From Acidobacteriota bacterium (lineage in GTDB: Bacteria; Acidobacteriota; Terriglobia; Terriglobales; Acidobacteriaceae): 7,071 bases of DNA. The stretch lies in assembly GCA_021782675.1 (NCBI GenBank), contig JAJXUS010000104.1:1-7071 (forward strand). Reading direction: 5' to 3'. Under the pieces are notes generated by a model. It was not told where the DNA came from. It saw nothing but the letters and a program-made list of their open reading frames with translations, and ran no database searches. The position numbers and the translations under genes were made by a program. The number at the start of each line of letters is the position of its first letter. The stretch's first letter is position 1. Below, one piece after another: positions 1 through 5,481 of the stretch.

Positions 1-642
1 CTCCCAGTCGAGGGCCGCGTCGCCGCTGCCATCGACTTCAATCGTCGAGGGGCCGACGCCGGTCCAGGCTTCCATTGCAGCCAACGGCAGATACACGCGG
101 CTGTCTTCGGCGTCTCCGGTCGTAAGTGTGCCCGCCGTTTGCAGGTCGAGCGCCTTTCCGTTGTACGTCAGCGCGAACCGGTCCGCTCCCAGCGCACGCT
201 GCGCGCGCACGCCGACGAGCGCGGCGGCGGGCTGCGTGTCCGGCGGAAGATTACCGGTGATCTGCCACCACGAGTTCATGCGGCGCGCCATCGGTAGCTC
301 TGTACCCACGACGACAATGGAAGCGCCACTCGACGTCTGCGCGACCGCGTAGGCGTAGGGAACCGCAAGCGCGCCGTTGGACAGCGTATGACGGACGCGT
401 GCCAGCCCATCGGCCGGTAGCGGCTGCGCGGATGACTTTGCCGTGACGATGATGTTGGCGCCGAAGGCTCGGAACTCGTGATGCAGCTTGGCGTCAATCG
501 AGAGGTAAAGCGTCAGCAGCGCGGTTGCGGCGGCTGCGCTGACGAGAAGCGCTGCCAGTTCCGCGGCCGTTCGCCCGCGATTGAAGGTCAGCGAGCGCAG
601 CAGCAGTTTAGCGGCGGAAAGTCCGCGCCGCGAGCGGCTCAC
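1..642 (-). CDS. FtsX/MacB-type ABC transporter permease, second of a pair (3' part outside window)
   Basis: The reading frame runs unbroken from a GTG at 642 to base 1 (214 residues), so the C-terminal part is missing. A basic N-terminus is followed by one membrane segment at about residues 24-48. An extracytoplasmic MacB-like core domain then begins with FRAFGANIIVTAKS (about 57-70), closely matching LSAYGANIVVYP at the same place in the upstream permease, so the two are paralogues. The expected C-terminal FtsX domain with three membrane segments would lie beyond base 1. The GTG start overlaps the TGA stop of the upstream permease (GTGA) and follows a strong purine-rich ribosome site at 644-652, which implies translational coupling. 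The two permeases probably form a heterodimeric membrane part of an ABC system serving the iron permease at the head of the operon. That role is inferred from context; the ATPase is not in the window. A MacB-like efflux or lipoprotein-handling role cannot be excluded from sequence alone. Confidence 0.85.
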   Translation of the reverse strand, partial: MSRSRRGLSAAKLLLRSLTFNRGRTAAELAALLVSAAAATALLTLYLSIDAKLHHEFRAFGANIIVTAKSSAQPLPADGLARVRHTLSNGALAVPYAYAVAQTSSGASIVVVGTELPMARRMNSWWQITGNLPPDTQPAAALVGVRAQRALGADRFALTYNGKALDLQTAGTLTTGDAEDSRVYLPLAAMEAWTGVGPSTIEVDGSGDAALDWE

Positions 643-1907
643 GCCTCCTCCCGCAGTACCGTTGCCGGCTCCACGCGGACCGCGCGCCACAGCGACGGCG
701 CGGTTCCGCCTGCAGCCACCGCAGTCGCCAACAGGAGCGTCAGCGGCAGGATGACTGGCTCAATGGGAGTGGCGCTGCCGAAGACCTGTACGCCGATGTG
801 GCTCGCAAGCAGGGAACCGCAGGCAAACCCGAGCAGGCCGCCGCCGATTGCCAGAATCGCGGCTTCGGAAAAAAACAGCGAAACAATGGTCGCGCCGGTG
901 GCTCCAAGCGCGCGCATCAGGCCGATCTCCTGCCTGCGCTCGACAACGGAGGTCATCATGGAGGCTGAGACGGCCAGCCCCGCAGCCACCAGCGATGCCG
1001 CGGCGATGAGCCACATGAGACCCGAGATACGCGAGAGGATTGTGCCTTCACCCTGAGCGATGCGACGAATCTGCTCGGCGCGCGAGTGCGGGATCGCTTC
1101 CTGAATCTGATAGGCAATGGAGTTGGCGTAGGGTGAGCAATACCAGCGGTCGCGCATCTGCGGCGAAAGCGTGGCAGGGTTCTTCCGCGCCAGTGCGTCC
1201 TCTGGTTTGGTCAGAGCGCTGACCAGCACGCGGCGCACGGCGCCGGGATGACCGGTCCAGTGCTGGGCAAGCGCCAGAGGAGGCAGCAGCATGCGATCCG
1301 TCGCATCGCCCGCACTGACGATGCCTGTGACGCGCACCACCTGCCCGTTGAGCAAAACTGTGCTGCCCGGCTGCAGGTGGAGTTCGCTGGCTAAAGCGCT
1401 GCCCACGGCGACCTGGTCGAGCGCGCCATCCTGTGGCCACTGGCCACGCAGCCGCCACCAGGGATGGATTTGGGGCGCGCCCATGGTGTAGGACTCCGTC
1501 CCGACCTTCATTTTGTGGTGAAACCAGTAGCCCACGGCAGGAAGACTCTTTGCGGATTCTCCTGCCTGGGCCGCAACCGTCACGGGCAGTTCGGGTGAAA
1601 TATCTTCGACGCTATTCGCCCAGAAAATTGTTTTGATACGGGTCAGGTCCGATTCCTGAAGGTAAGCGCCGGCGGCCGCGGGCCGGATGTCAACGCCGCC
1701 GACTCGAACCTCCAGCGTATCTGCCGAGGGGTAGACGACGATGTTGGCGCCATAGGCCGAGAGCTGCTGATTGATGCGGTCGCCGACGCTGGTGCCGATG
1801 GCGAGCATGGCAGTGACAGCGGTGGTGCCCAACAGAATCGCCAACGCCGCGAGCAGTTTGCGCCGCCGCTGCCGGCGGAAGCTCTCAATAAGCAGACGTA
1901 GAAACAT
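639..1907 (-). CDS. FtsX/MacB-type ABC transporter permease, first of a pair
   Basis: This 422-residue membrane protein has the standard MacB/FtsX layout. There is a basic N-terminus, a first membrane segment at about 18-40, an extracytoplasmic MacB core domain (about 41-290), then three membrane segments near 295-317, 342-366 and 384-406. The family signature ERRQEIGLMRALGAT (about 323-337) lies in the cytoplasmic loop after the second membrane segment, and the ending VEPATVLREEA is typical. No nucleotide-binding motifs are present, so a separate ATPase is needed. I chose the ATG at 1907 because MFLRLLIESFRR is a usual family N-terminus; an in-frame GTG at 1922 would add five residues, and neither has a convincing ribosome site. 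The gene lies 42 nt after the FTR1-type gene (27 nt with the GTG) and overlaps the next permease by 4 nt, so the three are probably one operon. In Campylobacter, two such permeases accompany the P19/Ftr1 iron system, which suggests a role in iron or electron handling. This function is inferred. Confidence 0.9.
   Translation of the reverse strand: MFLRLLIESFRRQRRRKLLAALAILLGTTAVTAMLAIGTSVGDRINQQLSAYGANIVVYPSADTLEVRVGGVDIRPAAAGAYLQESDLTRIKTIFWANSVEDISPELPVTVAAQAGESAKSLPAVGYWFHHKMKVGTESYTMGAPQIHPWWRLRGQWPQDGALDQVAVGSALASELHLQPGSTVLLNGQVVRVTGIVSAGDATDRMLLPPLALAQHWTGHPGAVRRVLVSALTKPEDALARKNPATLSPQMRDRWYCSPYANSIAYQIQEAIPHSRAEQIRRIAQGEGTILSRISGLMWLIAAASLVAAGLAVSASMMTSVVERRQEIGLMRALGATGATIVSLFFSEAAILAIGGGLLGFACGSLLASHIGVQVFGSATPIEPVILPLTLLLATAVAAGGTAPSLWRAVRVEPATVLREEA
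644..652 (-). promoter_or_regulatory. Ribosome binding site of the second ABC permease
   Basis: On the minus strand this reads GGGAGGAGG, ending one base before the GTG at 642; its first GGGAGG leaves a 4-nt spacer. It lies inside the last codons of the upstream permease and supports the GTG start and the GTGA stop/start overlap. Confidence 0.7.
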
Positions 1908-1949
1908 GCAGGGTATCCACACCGCAGCCGATAGCGCAGCGCGAGCGGG

Positions 1950-3206
1950 TCACTTGGCGAAAACCGGCGCCAGCTTCCGCAGCGCATCGGAGCGGATGAT
2001 GATGTAGCCGCCGGCATTCTCCGAGGCGAGAGGAATGGGGTTGCAGCCGCCGCCGACGCCCATGGAGTTTGCGTTTACCGGCGAAGCGCAGAGTTTGCAG
2101 ATAATCTGATTGCCGCTTTTATAAAAGCCGACGGGTCCGCAAATCTGGCAGGCATCCGCCACGCTGACGATCTTTCCATCGGGCCGTTTGAACAGCAGAA
2201 AGCGGACGTTGGTGCCGTTGACATTCACCGCATAGCGGTGCAGGGCATCGTCCTGCACCTGGCTGACCGGCAGTGTGACCTGGCCGCCGGTGAGGGTCAC
2301 AGCTTTGGCCGGCGAAAGCGCGGTGCTGCTCATGGCGTAGATGAACTGCGCCGTCACCAGAAAGATGAAGACGAAGCTGCAGACGGCGACCGCGGACATC
2401 CAGAAGCGCTCGCGCCGCACGGCCGCCTCCGCCTTGCGCTTCTGCGCGGCGGTTGCATCCGTAGGCAGCGCGGCCGGGTTCATGCGCTTGCGGTACTCGA
2501 ACAGGATCATCAGGGCGGCCAACGCCAGAATCGTGACAAAGAAGAAAACTTCATTGCTGACGATGGGTCCGATGATGCGCATCTCAGTGCGGCTGGAGGG
2601 AAGAATGCCGAACTCGGAAAGCTCGTGCAGGCCAGACACGAGAAGCTGAAAGGCGACAAAATACAAGATCACCGACGTGACGCGGAAAAAACGCGGCAGG
2701 TTGATGCGGACGCTCCCTTTCACAAACATCACGCCAAAGACGACTGCCAGCGTCACCCCGGCAAGCGTGCCGAAGAAGCTCATCAGGTCCCCGGAGTTTA
2801 GTGACACGGCGGAGAGGATCAGAACTGTCTCGACGCCCTCGCGAAGGACCATGAGAAACACGAAGAGAAACAGCCCGGTACGCGAGCCGCTGCTGGCCAG
2901 CGAGCCCACCCGCTCTTCGATCTTGCCCTTCAGGACTCGGGCGGTCTTGTGCATGAACCAGATCATGCTGACGACGAAAAAAGCAGCCACCAGCATGATG
3001 ATGCCTTCAAAGAAATCTTCGTTGAACTGGGTGCGCGCCAGAATCGCCGCGACGGCGACGCTGGCGGCCACGGCCGCGCCCACTGCCTGCAGGACGGTCC
3101 GCTTGAGGTCAGCGCGGCCGATCTTATTGAGATACGCAAAGACGATACCGACGATCAGCGCGGCCTCGACGCCCTCGCGTAATGTGATGACAAACGCCTG
3201 CAACAT
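1950..3206 (-). CDS. FTR1-family iron permease fused to C-terminal DUF2318 (multi-cysteine) domain
   Basis: This 418-residue polytopic membrane protein is the likely iron-translocating subunit of the operon. The FTR1 family signature occurs twice, as the family's internal duplication requires: LREGVEAALI (about 9-18) and LREGVETVLI (about 121-130). These REGxE motifs carry the glutamates implicated in iron passage in yeast Ftr1 and bacterial EfeU. Seven or so hydrophobic segments cover about 1-26, 37-57, 66-84, 110-135, 142-162, 176-192 and 216-236, with a further one at about 269-291. A soluble C-terminal domain (about 300-418) has the DUF2318 cysteine pattern: CQIC (353-356), CKLC (370-373) and GGGCNPIPL (Cys388). 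DUF2318 proteins are annotated as Fe-S containing; what these cysteines bind here is not known. The ATG at 3206 follows AAAAGG (3211-3216). The gene is first in the operon, before two FtsX-type permeases, behind the promoter and palindrome at 3248-3276, so iron-responsive control is likely. No P19/FetP partner is visible. Confidence 0.9.
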   Translation of the reverse strand: MLQAFVITLREGVEAALIVGIVFAYLNKIGRADLKRTVLQAVGAAVAASVAVAAILARTQFNEDFFEGIIMLVAAFFVVSMIWFMHKTARVLKGKIEERVGSLASSGSRTGLFLFVFLMVLREGVETVLILSAVSLNSGDLMSFFGTLAGVTLAVVFGVMFVKGSVRINLPRFFRVTSVILYFVAFQLLVSGLHELSEFGILPSSRTEMRIIGPIVSNEVFFFVTILALAALMILFEYRKRMNPAALPTDATAAQKRKAEAAVRRERFWMSAVAVCSFVFIFLVTAQFIYAMSSTALSPAKAVTLTGGQVTLPVSQVQDDALHRYAVNVNGTNVRFLLFKRPDGKIVSVADACQICGPVGFYKSGNQIICKLCASPVNANSMGVGGGCNPIPLASENAGGYIIIRSDALRKLAPVFAK

Positions 3207-3247
3207 ATAGCCTTTTCGCTTCCTTTAAAAAGCAGCCGACAATCTGA

Positions 3248-3276
3248 ATTCTAAATAGGACTAAATTAGTCGTCAA
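3248..3276 (-). promoter_or_regulatory. Sigma-70-type promoter of the FTR1-type operon
   Basis: On the minus strand, TTGACG (3276-3271) is separated by exactly 17 nt from TAGAAT (3253-3248). Each hexamer matches the consensus at five of six positions. Transcription would start near 3241, giving a leader of about 35 nt to the ATG at 3206. The surrounding 40 bp are distinctly AT-rich compared with the GC-rich flanks. The spacer holds a perfect palindrome, described separately. Confidence 0.7.
3259..3271. promoter_or_regulatory. Perfect 13-bp palindrome in promoter spacer, putative operator
   Basis: On the minus strand this is GACTAATTTAGTC, two 6-bp arms about a central base. It fills most of the 17-nt spacer between the -35 and -10 elements and shares one base with the -35. 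A bound dimer here would be expected to block RNA polymerase, so a repressor site is the natural reading. The core fits GACTRWWWYAGTC, the centre of the IscR (Rrf2 family) type 1 motif, at every position, but the outer flanks fit poorly. An iron-sulfur-sensing Rrf2-type regulator would suit an iron uptake operon. The regulator's identity is inferred; a Fur or DtxR/IdeR-like site is possible but matches less well. Confidence 0.55.
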
Positions 3277-3380
3277 TTGAAGGGAGCGAGGTGTTGGCGT
3301 GGAATGAAAGCCAGGATGTGGTGAAAAGCCACGTCGATGGGTCGCGTTTGCGTGATCCGGAGCCGAAATTTTCAGGGAGA

Positions 3381-3457
3381 TGGTGCGCCCCGAGAGATTC
3401 GAACTCCCGGCCTTCTGGTTCGTAGCCAGACGCTCTATCCAGCTGAGCTAGGGGCGC
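3381..3457 (-). tRNA. tRNA-Arg (anticodon ACG), CCA encoded
   Basis: A complete cloverleaf is present on the minus strand. The acceptor arms GCGCCCC (3457-3451) and GGGGCGC (3391-3385) pair fully. The D arm is GCTC/GAGC, the anticodon arm is TCTGG/CCAGA around loop CTACGAA, and the T arm is GGGAG/CTCTC (one G-T pair) around TTCGAAT. The discriminator base is A (3384) and CCA is encoded at 3383-3381. The structural part is 74 nt. Anticodon ACG, normally edited to ICG, reads CGU, CGC and CGA. It stands between the thioredoxin/HMA-like pair and the iron operon on the same strand. No direct repeat of its 3' end was noticed in the window, so there is no sign of an integrated element. Confidence 0.97.
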
Positions 3458-3540
3458 ACTGCAAGGCGGCAAAATCGCAGATCGCGACTTGCGCTGACAG
3501 TCTTCAAGGTAGCAGGTGCAACGCACTCTGCGCAATGGCT

Positions 3541-3807
3541 TTACCCAGCGCTGGGTGCGGATGCAGCCGGAGGAGCGGGTGGCGCAGGGGGCTCCGGCGC
3601 CAGCACTGAAAGGCCTGCCCGTCGCAGGAGCTGCATAACCGTCGCCGGTCCCAGACGCGTGGCGTCATATTCCACGCGCACGGTCCGCGCTGCGGGCATC
3701 AGGCGCACGCCGCGAATTCCGTAGACCTCAGAGATCGCGCCGACCGCACGCACAGTGTCCTCGCTGGGATGCGAGGTGTAGCGAAACTCGACGTCAACGT
3801 TGGTCAT
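3541..3807 (-). CDS. Small HMA-like (ferredoxin-fold) protein lacking the CxxC metal site
   Basis: The product has 88 residues. Residues 2-68 have the size and alternating pattern of a heavy-metal-associated domain (beta-alpha-beta-beta-alpha-beta). A first strand VDVEFRY is followed by a helix (about 16-28), a strand pair IRGVRLMP and RTVRVEYD (31-48), a second helix (about 54-64), and a last strand LSVLA. At the loop where HMA domains carry CxxC, this protein has TSHPSED (11-17), and it has no cysteine at all, so the classical Cu/Zn site is absent. A Pro/Ala-rich tail (about 70-88) is probably disordered. The ATG at 3807 is preceded by GGAGG (3816-3812). The gene lies 37 nt downstream of the TlpA-like gene on the same strand, probably cotranscribed. 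There is no signal peptide, so it should be cytoplasmic. Function is unknown; His13 could still contribute to metal binding, or the fold may serve protein binding. The fold is assigned by pattern only. Confidence 0.72.
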   Translation of the reverse strand: MTNVDVEFRYTSHPSEDTVRAVGAISEVYGIRGVRLMPAARTVRVEYDATRLGPATVMQLLRRAGLSVLAPEPPAPPAPPAASAPSAG

Positions 3808-3811
3808 AATG

Positions 3812-3816
3812 CCTCC
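3812..3816 (-). promoter_or_regulatory. Ribosome binding site of the HMA-like gene
   Basis: On the minus strand this reads GGAGG, 4 nt before the ATG at 3807. It fixes the start of the small HMA-like gene and supports its being a real gene. Confidence 0.65.
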
Positions 3817-3844
3817 ATCTTAAATGGCCGCCCGAAGTGCGCGG

Positions 3845-4360
3845 TTATGGCTGCGAGAGCATGCCTCGCAGCGTCTGTTCGATCTCCGGGCTGGTCCAGT
3901 CCTGCGCGCTGATGTACTTCCGCACGATGTGCCCTTGCCGGTCGATGAGATACGTCTCAGGAATCTGCGCCGTTCCGTAGCGGTGCATAACGCTGGCTGA
4001 AGGGTCGCGAATGGTCGGAAAGTCTACGCGGTACTGCGCCAGAAAACGCTCATAGGCGCCGGGATCGTCGTCAATGCTCACGGCCAGGATGTCGAGCCGG
4101 GGGAGCTGCCGGTGCAGGGCCATCAGCGAAGGAATTTCATCCACGCAGGGGGCGCACCAGCTCGCCCAGAAGTTGAGCAGCAACACGTGGCCGCGATATT
4201 GCGCCAGGCTGGCGGTCTGGGCGCCATCGTGAATGGTGAATGCAGGCGCCGGGCGGCCGACGGCTCTGGGCGCCGCGCCGCGATCGCAGCCAGTGGCAAG
4301 AAGAATCGCAGCCATTGCGACAACGGCAAAATCAGCCACTCGGCGTGCGCGCTCATTCAT
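3845..4360 (-). CDS. TlpA/ResA-like thioredoxin-fold lipoprotein
   Basis: This is a 171-residue exported thiol-disulfide oxidoreductase of the TlpA/ResA/AhpC-TSA group. The N-terminus has two to three arginines, a hydrophobic stretch (about 9-22) and the lipobox-like LATGC with Cys25, so it is probably a lipoprotein in the periplasm. The thioredoxin domain (about 35-168) contains the active site WASWCAPC (65-72, redox Cys69 and Cys72) and the cis-proline motif IPETYLID (Pro134). A strand with SIDDD follows the pattern of TlpA proteins. The ATG at 4360 is preferred to one at 4423, which would add 21 polar residues ahead of a good signal sequence and overlap the divergent gene. Likely roles are cytochrome c maturation or reduction of specific exported cysteines; the substrate cannot be read from sequence. 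The cysteine-rich DUF2318 domain encoded about 640 bp downstream is a possible partner, which is inference. It heads a two-gene unit with the HMA-like gene. Confidence 0.9.
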   Translation of the reverse strand: MNERARRVADFAVVAMAAILLATGCDRGAAPRAVGRPAPAFTIHDGAQTASLAQYRGHVLLLNFWASWCAPCVDEIPSLMALHRQLPRLDILAVSIDDDPGAYERFLAQYRVDFPTIRDPSASVMHRYGTAQIPETYLIDRQGHIVRKYISAQDWTSPEIEQTLRGMLSQP

Positions 4361-4386
4361 ACGTCTTCTATGATACGAATTCTGCA
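4361..4386. promoter_or_regulatory. 26-bp divergent intergenic region with symmetric -10-like element
   Basis: This gap separates the divergent TlpA-like and glycosyltransferase genes. It contains TATGAT (4369-4374) on the plus strand and TATCAT (4375-4370) on the minus strand, each one mismatch from TATAAT and overlapping almost completely. Suitable -35 hexamers 17 nt away are poor in both directions and would lie inside the coding regions. Predicted transcripts would begin only a few bases before each ATG, in keeping with the lack of clear ribosome sites on both genes. Confidence 0.35.
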
Positions 4387-5442
4387 ATGGACGCGACCCT
4401 GAGCCCCGCCGGACCGCAGACAACGATGCTGCTGTCGGTCATCATTCCAGCCCGCGATGAGGCGGATGCCCTTGGCGCGTGCCTGGACTCGCTGCTGCAG
4501 CAGGATGACGCCGATTTTGCCCTCGGCCGCGACTGGGAGTTGACCGTGGTCGATGACCACTCCACCGATGCTACGCACGAGATTGCTGCCGGTTATGCCG
4601 GGGTAACGGTGCTGCAGGCGCCCGCGCCGCCGCCCGGTTGGACGGGAAAAAATAATGCGCTATGGTTTGCCGCTCAGAGAGCGCAGGGGCGCTGGCTGCT
4701 GTTTACGGATGCGGATACCGTCCATGAGGCCGGCGACCTGCGCCGCGCCATCCATGAGGCGGAGCGCTATCGCGCCGGCATGCTGACCTTTTCACCGCGG
4801 CAACTGGTAAGCGGTTTCTGGCAGCGGGCGTTAATGCCGCTGATCTTCGGGGAGCTGGCGGGCGAGTATCCGCCGCGGCTGGTGAACAATCCTGACTCGA
4901 CGGTGGCCGCGGCCAACGGACAATTCATCCTGATCGATCGTGCTTTATATTTGCGCCTCGGCGGCCATCAGGCGGTGCGTGCTTCGCTGCTGGAGGACGT
5001 GGATCTGGCCCGGAGCGCGAAAAAGACGCACGCCGGGCTGCGCTTCCGGCATGCGCCGGACGCTGTGGCGACGCGCATGTACCGCTCCAACAGCGCAATG
5101 CTCGAAGGCTGGCGGAAAAACCTGGCGCTGCTGTTTCCAGACGCGCTGACGCGAGGGCTCGCGACCTTCGTGAAGGCGGCGCTCATCTTTGGGCTGCCGC
5201 TGGTGGCCGTCTATCTTCACCTGATCGTGGCGCGCCCGGCCGTGATCCTCGCCGTACTGTTGTGGTGGGCGTGGCGGGTGCAACTGCAGTTGCGCAACAC
5301 GGCGCGTTCGCACTTTCCAATGGCCGATGTCCTGCTGTCGCCGCTGGCCCTGCCGCTGTTTGGCTGGCTGCTGGTGGAGAGCTGGCGGCTGCGGCAGTTC
5401 CGGCGGCCGGTGACGTGGAAGGGCAGAAGTTATGCGGGTTGA
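4387..5442 (+). CDS. Family 2 glycosyltransferase with C-terminal membrane segments (HpnB/CrtQ-like)
   Basis: The product is 351 residues. An N-terminal GT-A catalytic domain (about 15-250) begins SVIIPARDEADAL, has the nucleotide-binding VVDDHSTD (54-61) and the metal-binding DAD motif in FTDADT (108-110). It also has GWTGKNNAL (84-92), and LLEDVDLA (201-208) with the acceptor-side acidic ED motif. Hydrophobic segments at about 259-282, 284-298 and 314-332 anchor it in the membrane, and the ending PVTWKGRSY resembles HpnB and carotenoid glycosyltransferases. It should transfer a sugar from a nucleotide-sugar donor to a lipid or carotenoid-type acceptor at the cytoplasmic membrane face; donor and acceptor are unknown. 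No hopanoid or carotenoid gene is nearby, so a name is not justified. The ATG at 4387 gives a full domain; the ATG at 4426 (MLLSVIIPARDEA) is an equally plausible start. An extension to 4240 would overlap the divergent gene and is unlikely. It lies 39 nt before the pterin genes. Confidence 0.88.
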   Translation: MDATLSPAGPQTTMLLSVIIPARDEADALGACLDSLLQQDDADFALGRDWELTVVDDHSTDATHEIAAGYAGVTVLQAPAPPPGWTGKNNALWFAAQRAQGRWLLFTDADTVHEAGDLRRAIHEAERYRAGMLTFSPRQLVSGFWQRALMPLIFGELAGEYPPRLVNNPDSTVAAANGQFILIDRALYLRLGGHQAVRASLLEDVDLARSAKKTHAGLRFRHAPDAVATRMYRSNSAMLEGWRKNLALLFPDALTRGLATFVKAALIFGLPLVAVYLHLIVARPAVILAVLLWWAWRVQLQLRNTARSHFPMADVLLSPLALPLFGWLLVESWRLRQFRRPVTWKGRSYAG

Positions 5443-5481
5443 CCGGCGCATCGCCGTCCGCCGAAGCGAATCCAATATTCT

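Larger units (their letters stand above)
3207..3540. other. Gene-free interval with tRNA-Arg and iron-operon promoter
   Basis: This 334-bp stretch between the HMA-like gene and the FTR1-type gene contains the tRNA (3381-3457) and the FTR1 promoter/operator (3248-3276). In the remainder (3277-3380 and 3458-3540) I see no convincing gene. The open frames that cross it read through the tRNA and are not believable. A strong tRNA promoter could not be identified upstream of 3457. Confidence 0.6.

Noticed and set aside
478..1056. 192-codon plus-strand open frame opposite the two ABC permeases
   Set aside because: Antisense to well-supported permease sequence, with a biased Ala/Ser/Arg composition and no recognisable domain.
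2238..3210. Long plus-strand open frames (187 and 177 codons) opposite the FTR1-type gene
   Set aside because: They are antisense to a gene with clear family motifs, are low-complexity and rich in Arg/His/Asp or Ser/Thr/Arg, and resemble no family; a GC-rich codon bias explains them.
3248..3276. Classical Fur box at the FTR1-type promoter
   Set aside because: The palindrome GACTAATTTAGTC shares only general AT-richness and outer bases with GATAATNATTATC; the match to the IscR-type core is clearly better.
3381..3457. tRNA-Arg as an attachment site of an integrated element
   Set aside because: No integrase, no second copy of the tRNA 3' end and no compositional break were seen in the window.
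3471..3493. Terminator after the HMA-like gene (minus strand CGCA...TGCG stem followed by ATTTT)
   Set aside because: Only four stem pairs with a 10-nt interior and four T residues; too weak to call.
3266..3535. 89-residue minus-strand open frame across the tRNA region
   Set aside because: It reads through the tRNA-Arg gene and the FTR1 promoter; the apparent peptide is the familiar translation of a tRNA and has no ribosome site.
4240..4386. N-terminal extension of the glycosyltransferase to an ATG at 4240
   Set aside because: The added 49 residues are Arg/Gln-rich, precede the normal GT-A start, and would lie antisense to the start of the TlpA-like gene.
4945..5475. 176-codon minus-strand open frame opposite the glycosyltransferase
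   Set aside because: Arg/His/Gln-rich shadow of the glycosyltransferase reading frame, without motifs or a ribosome site.
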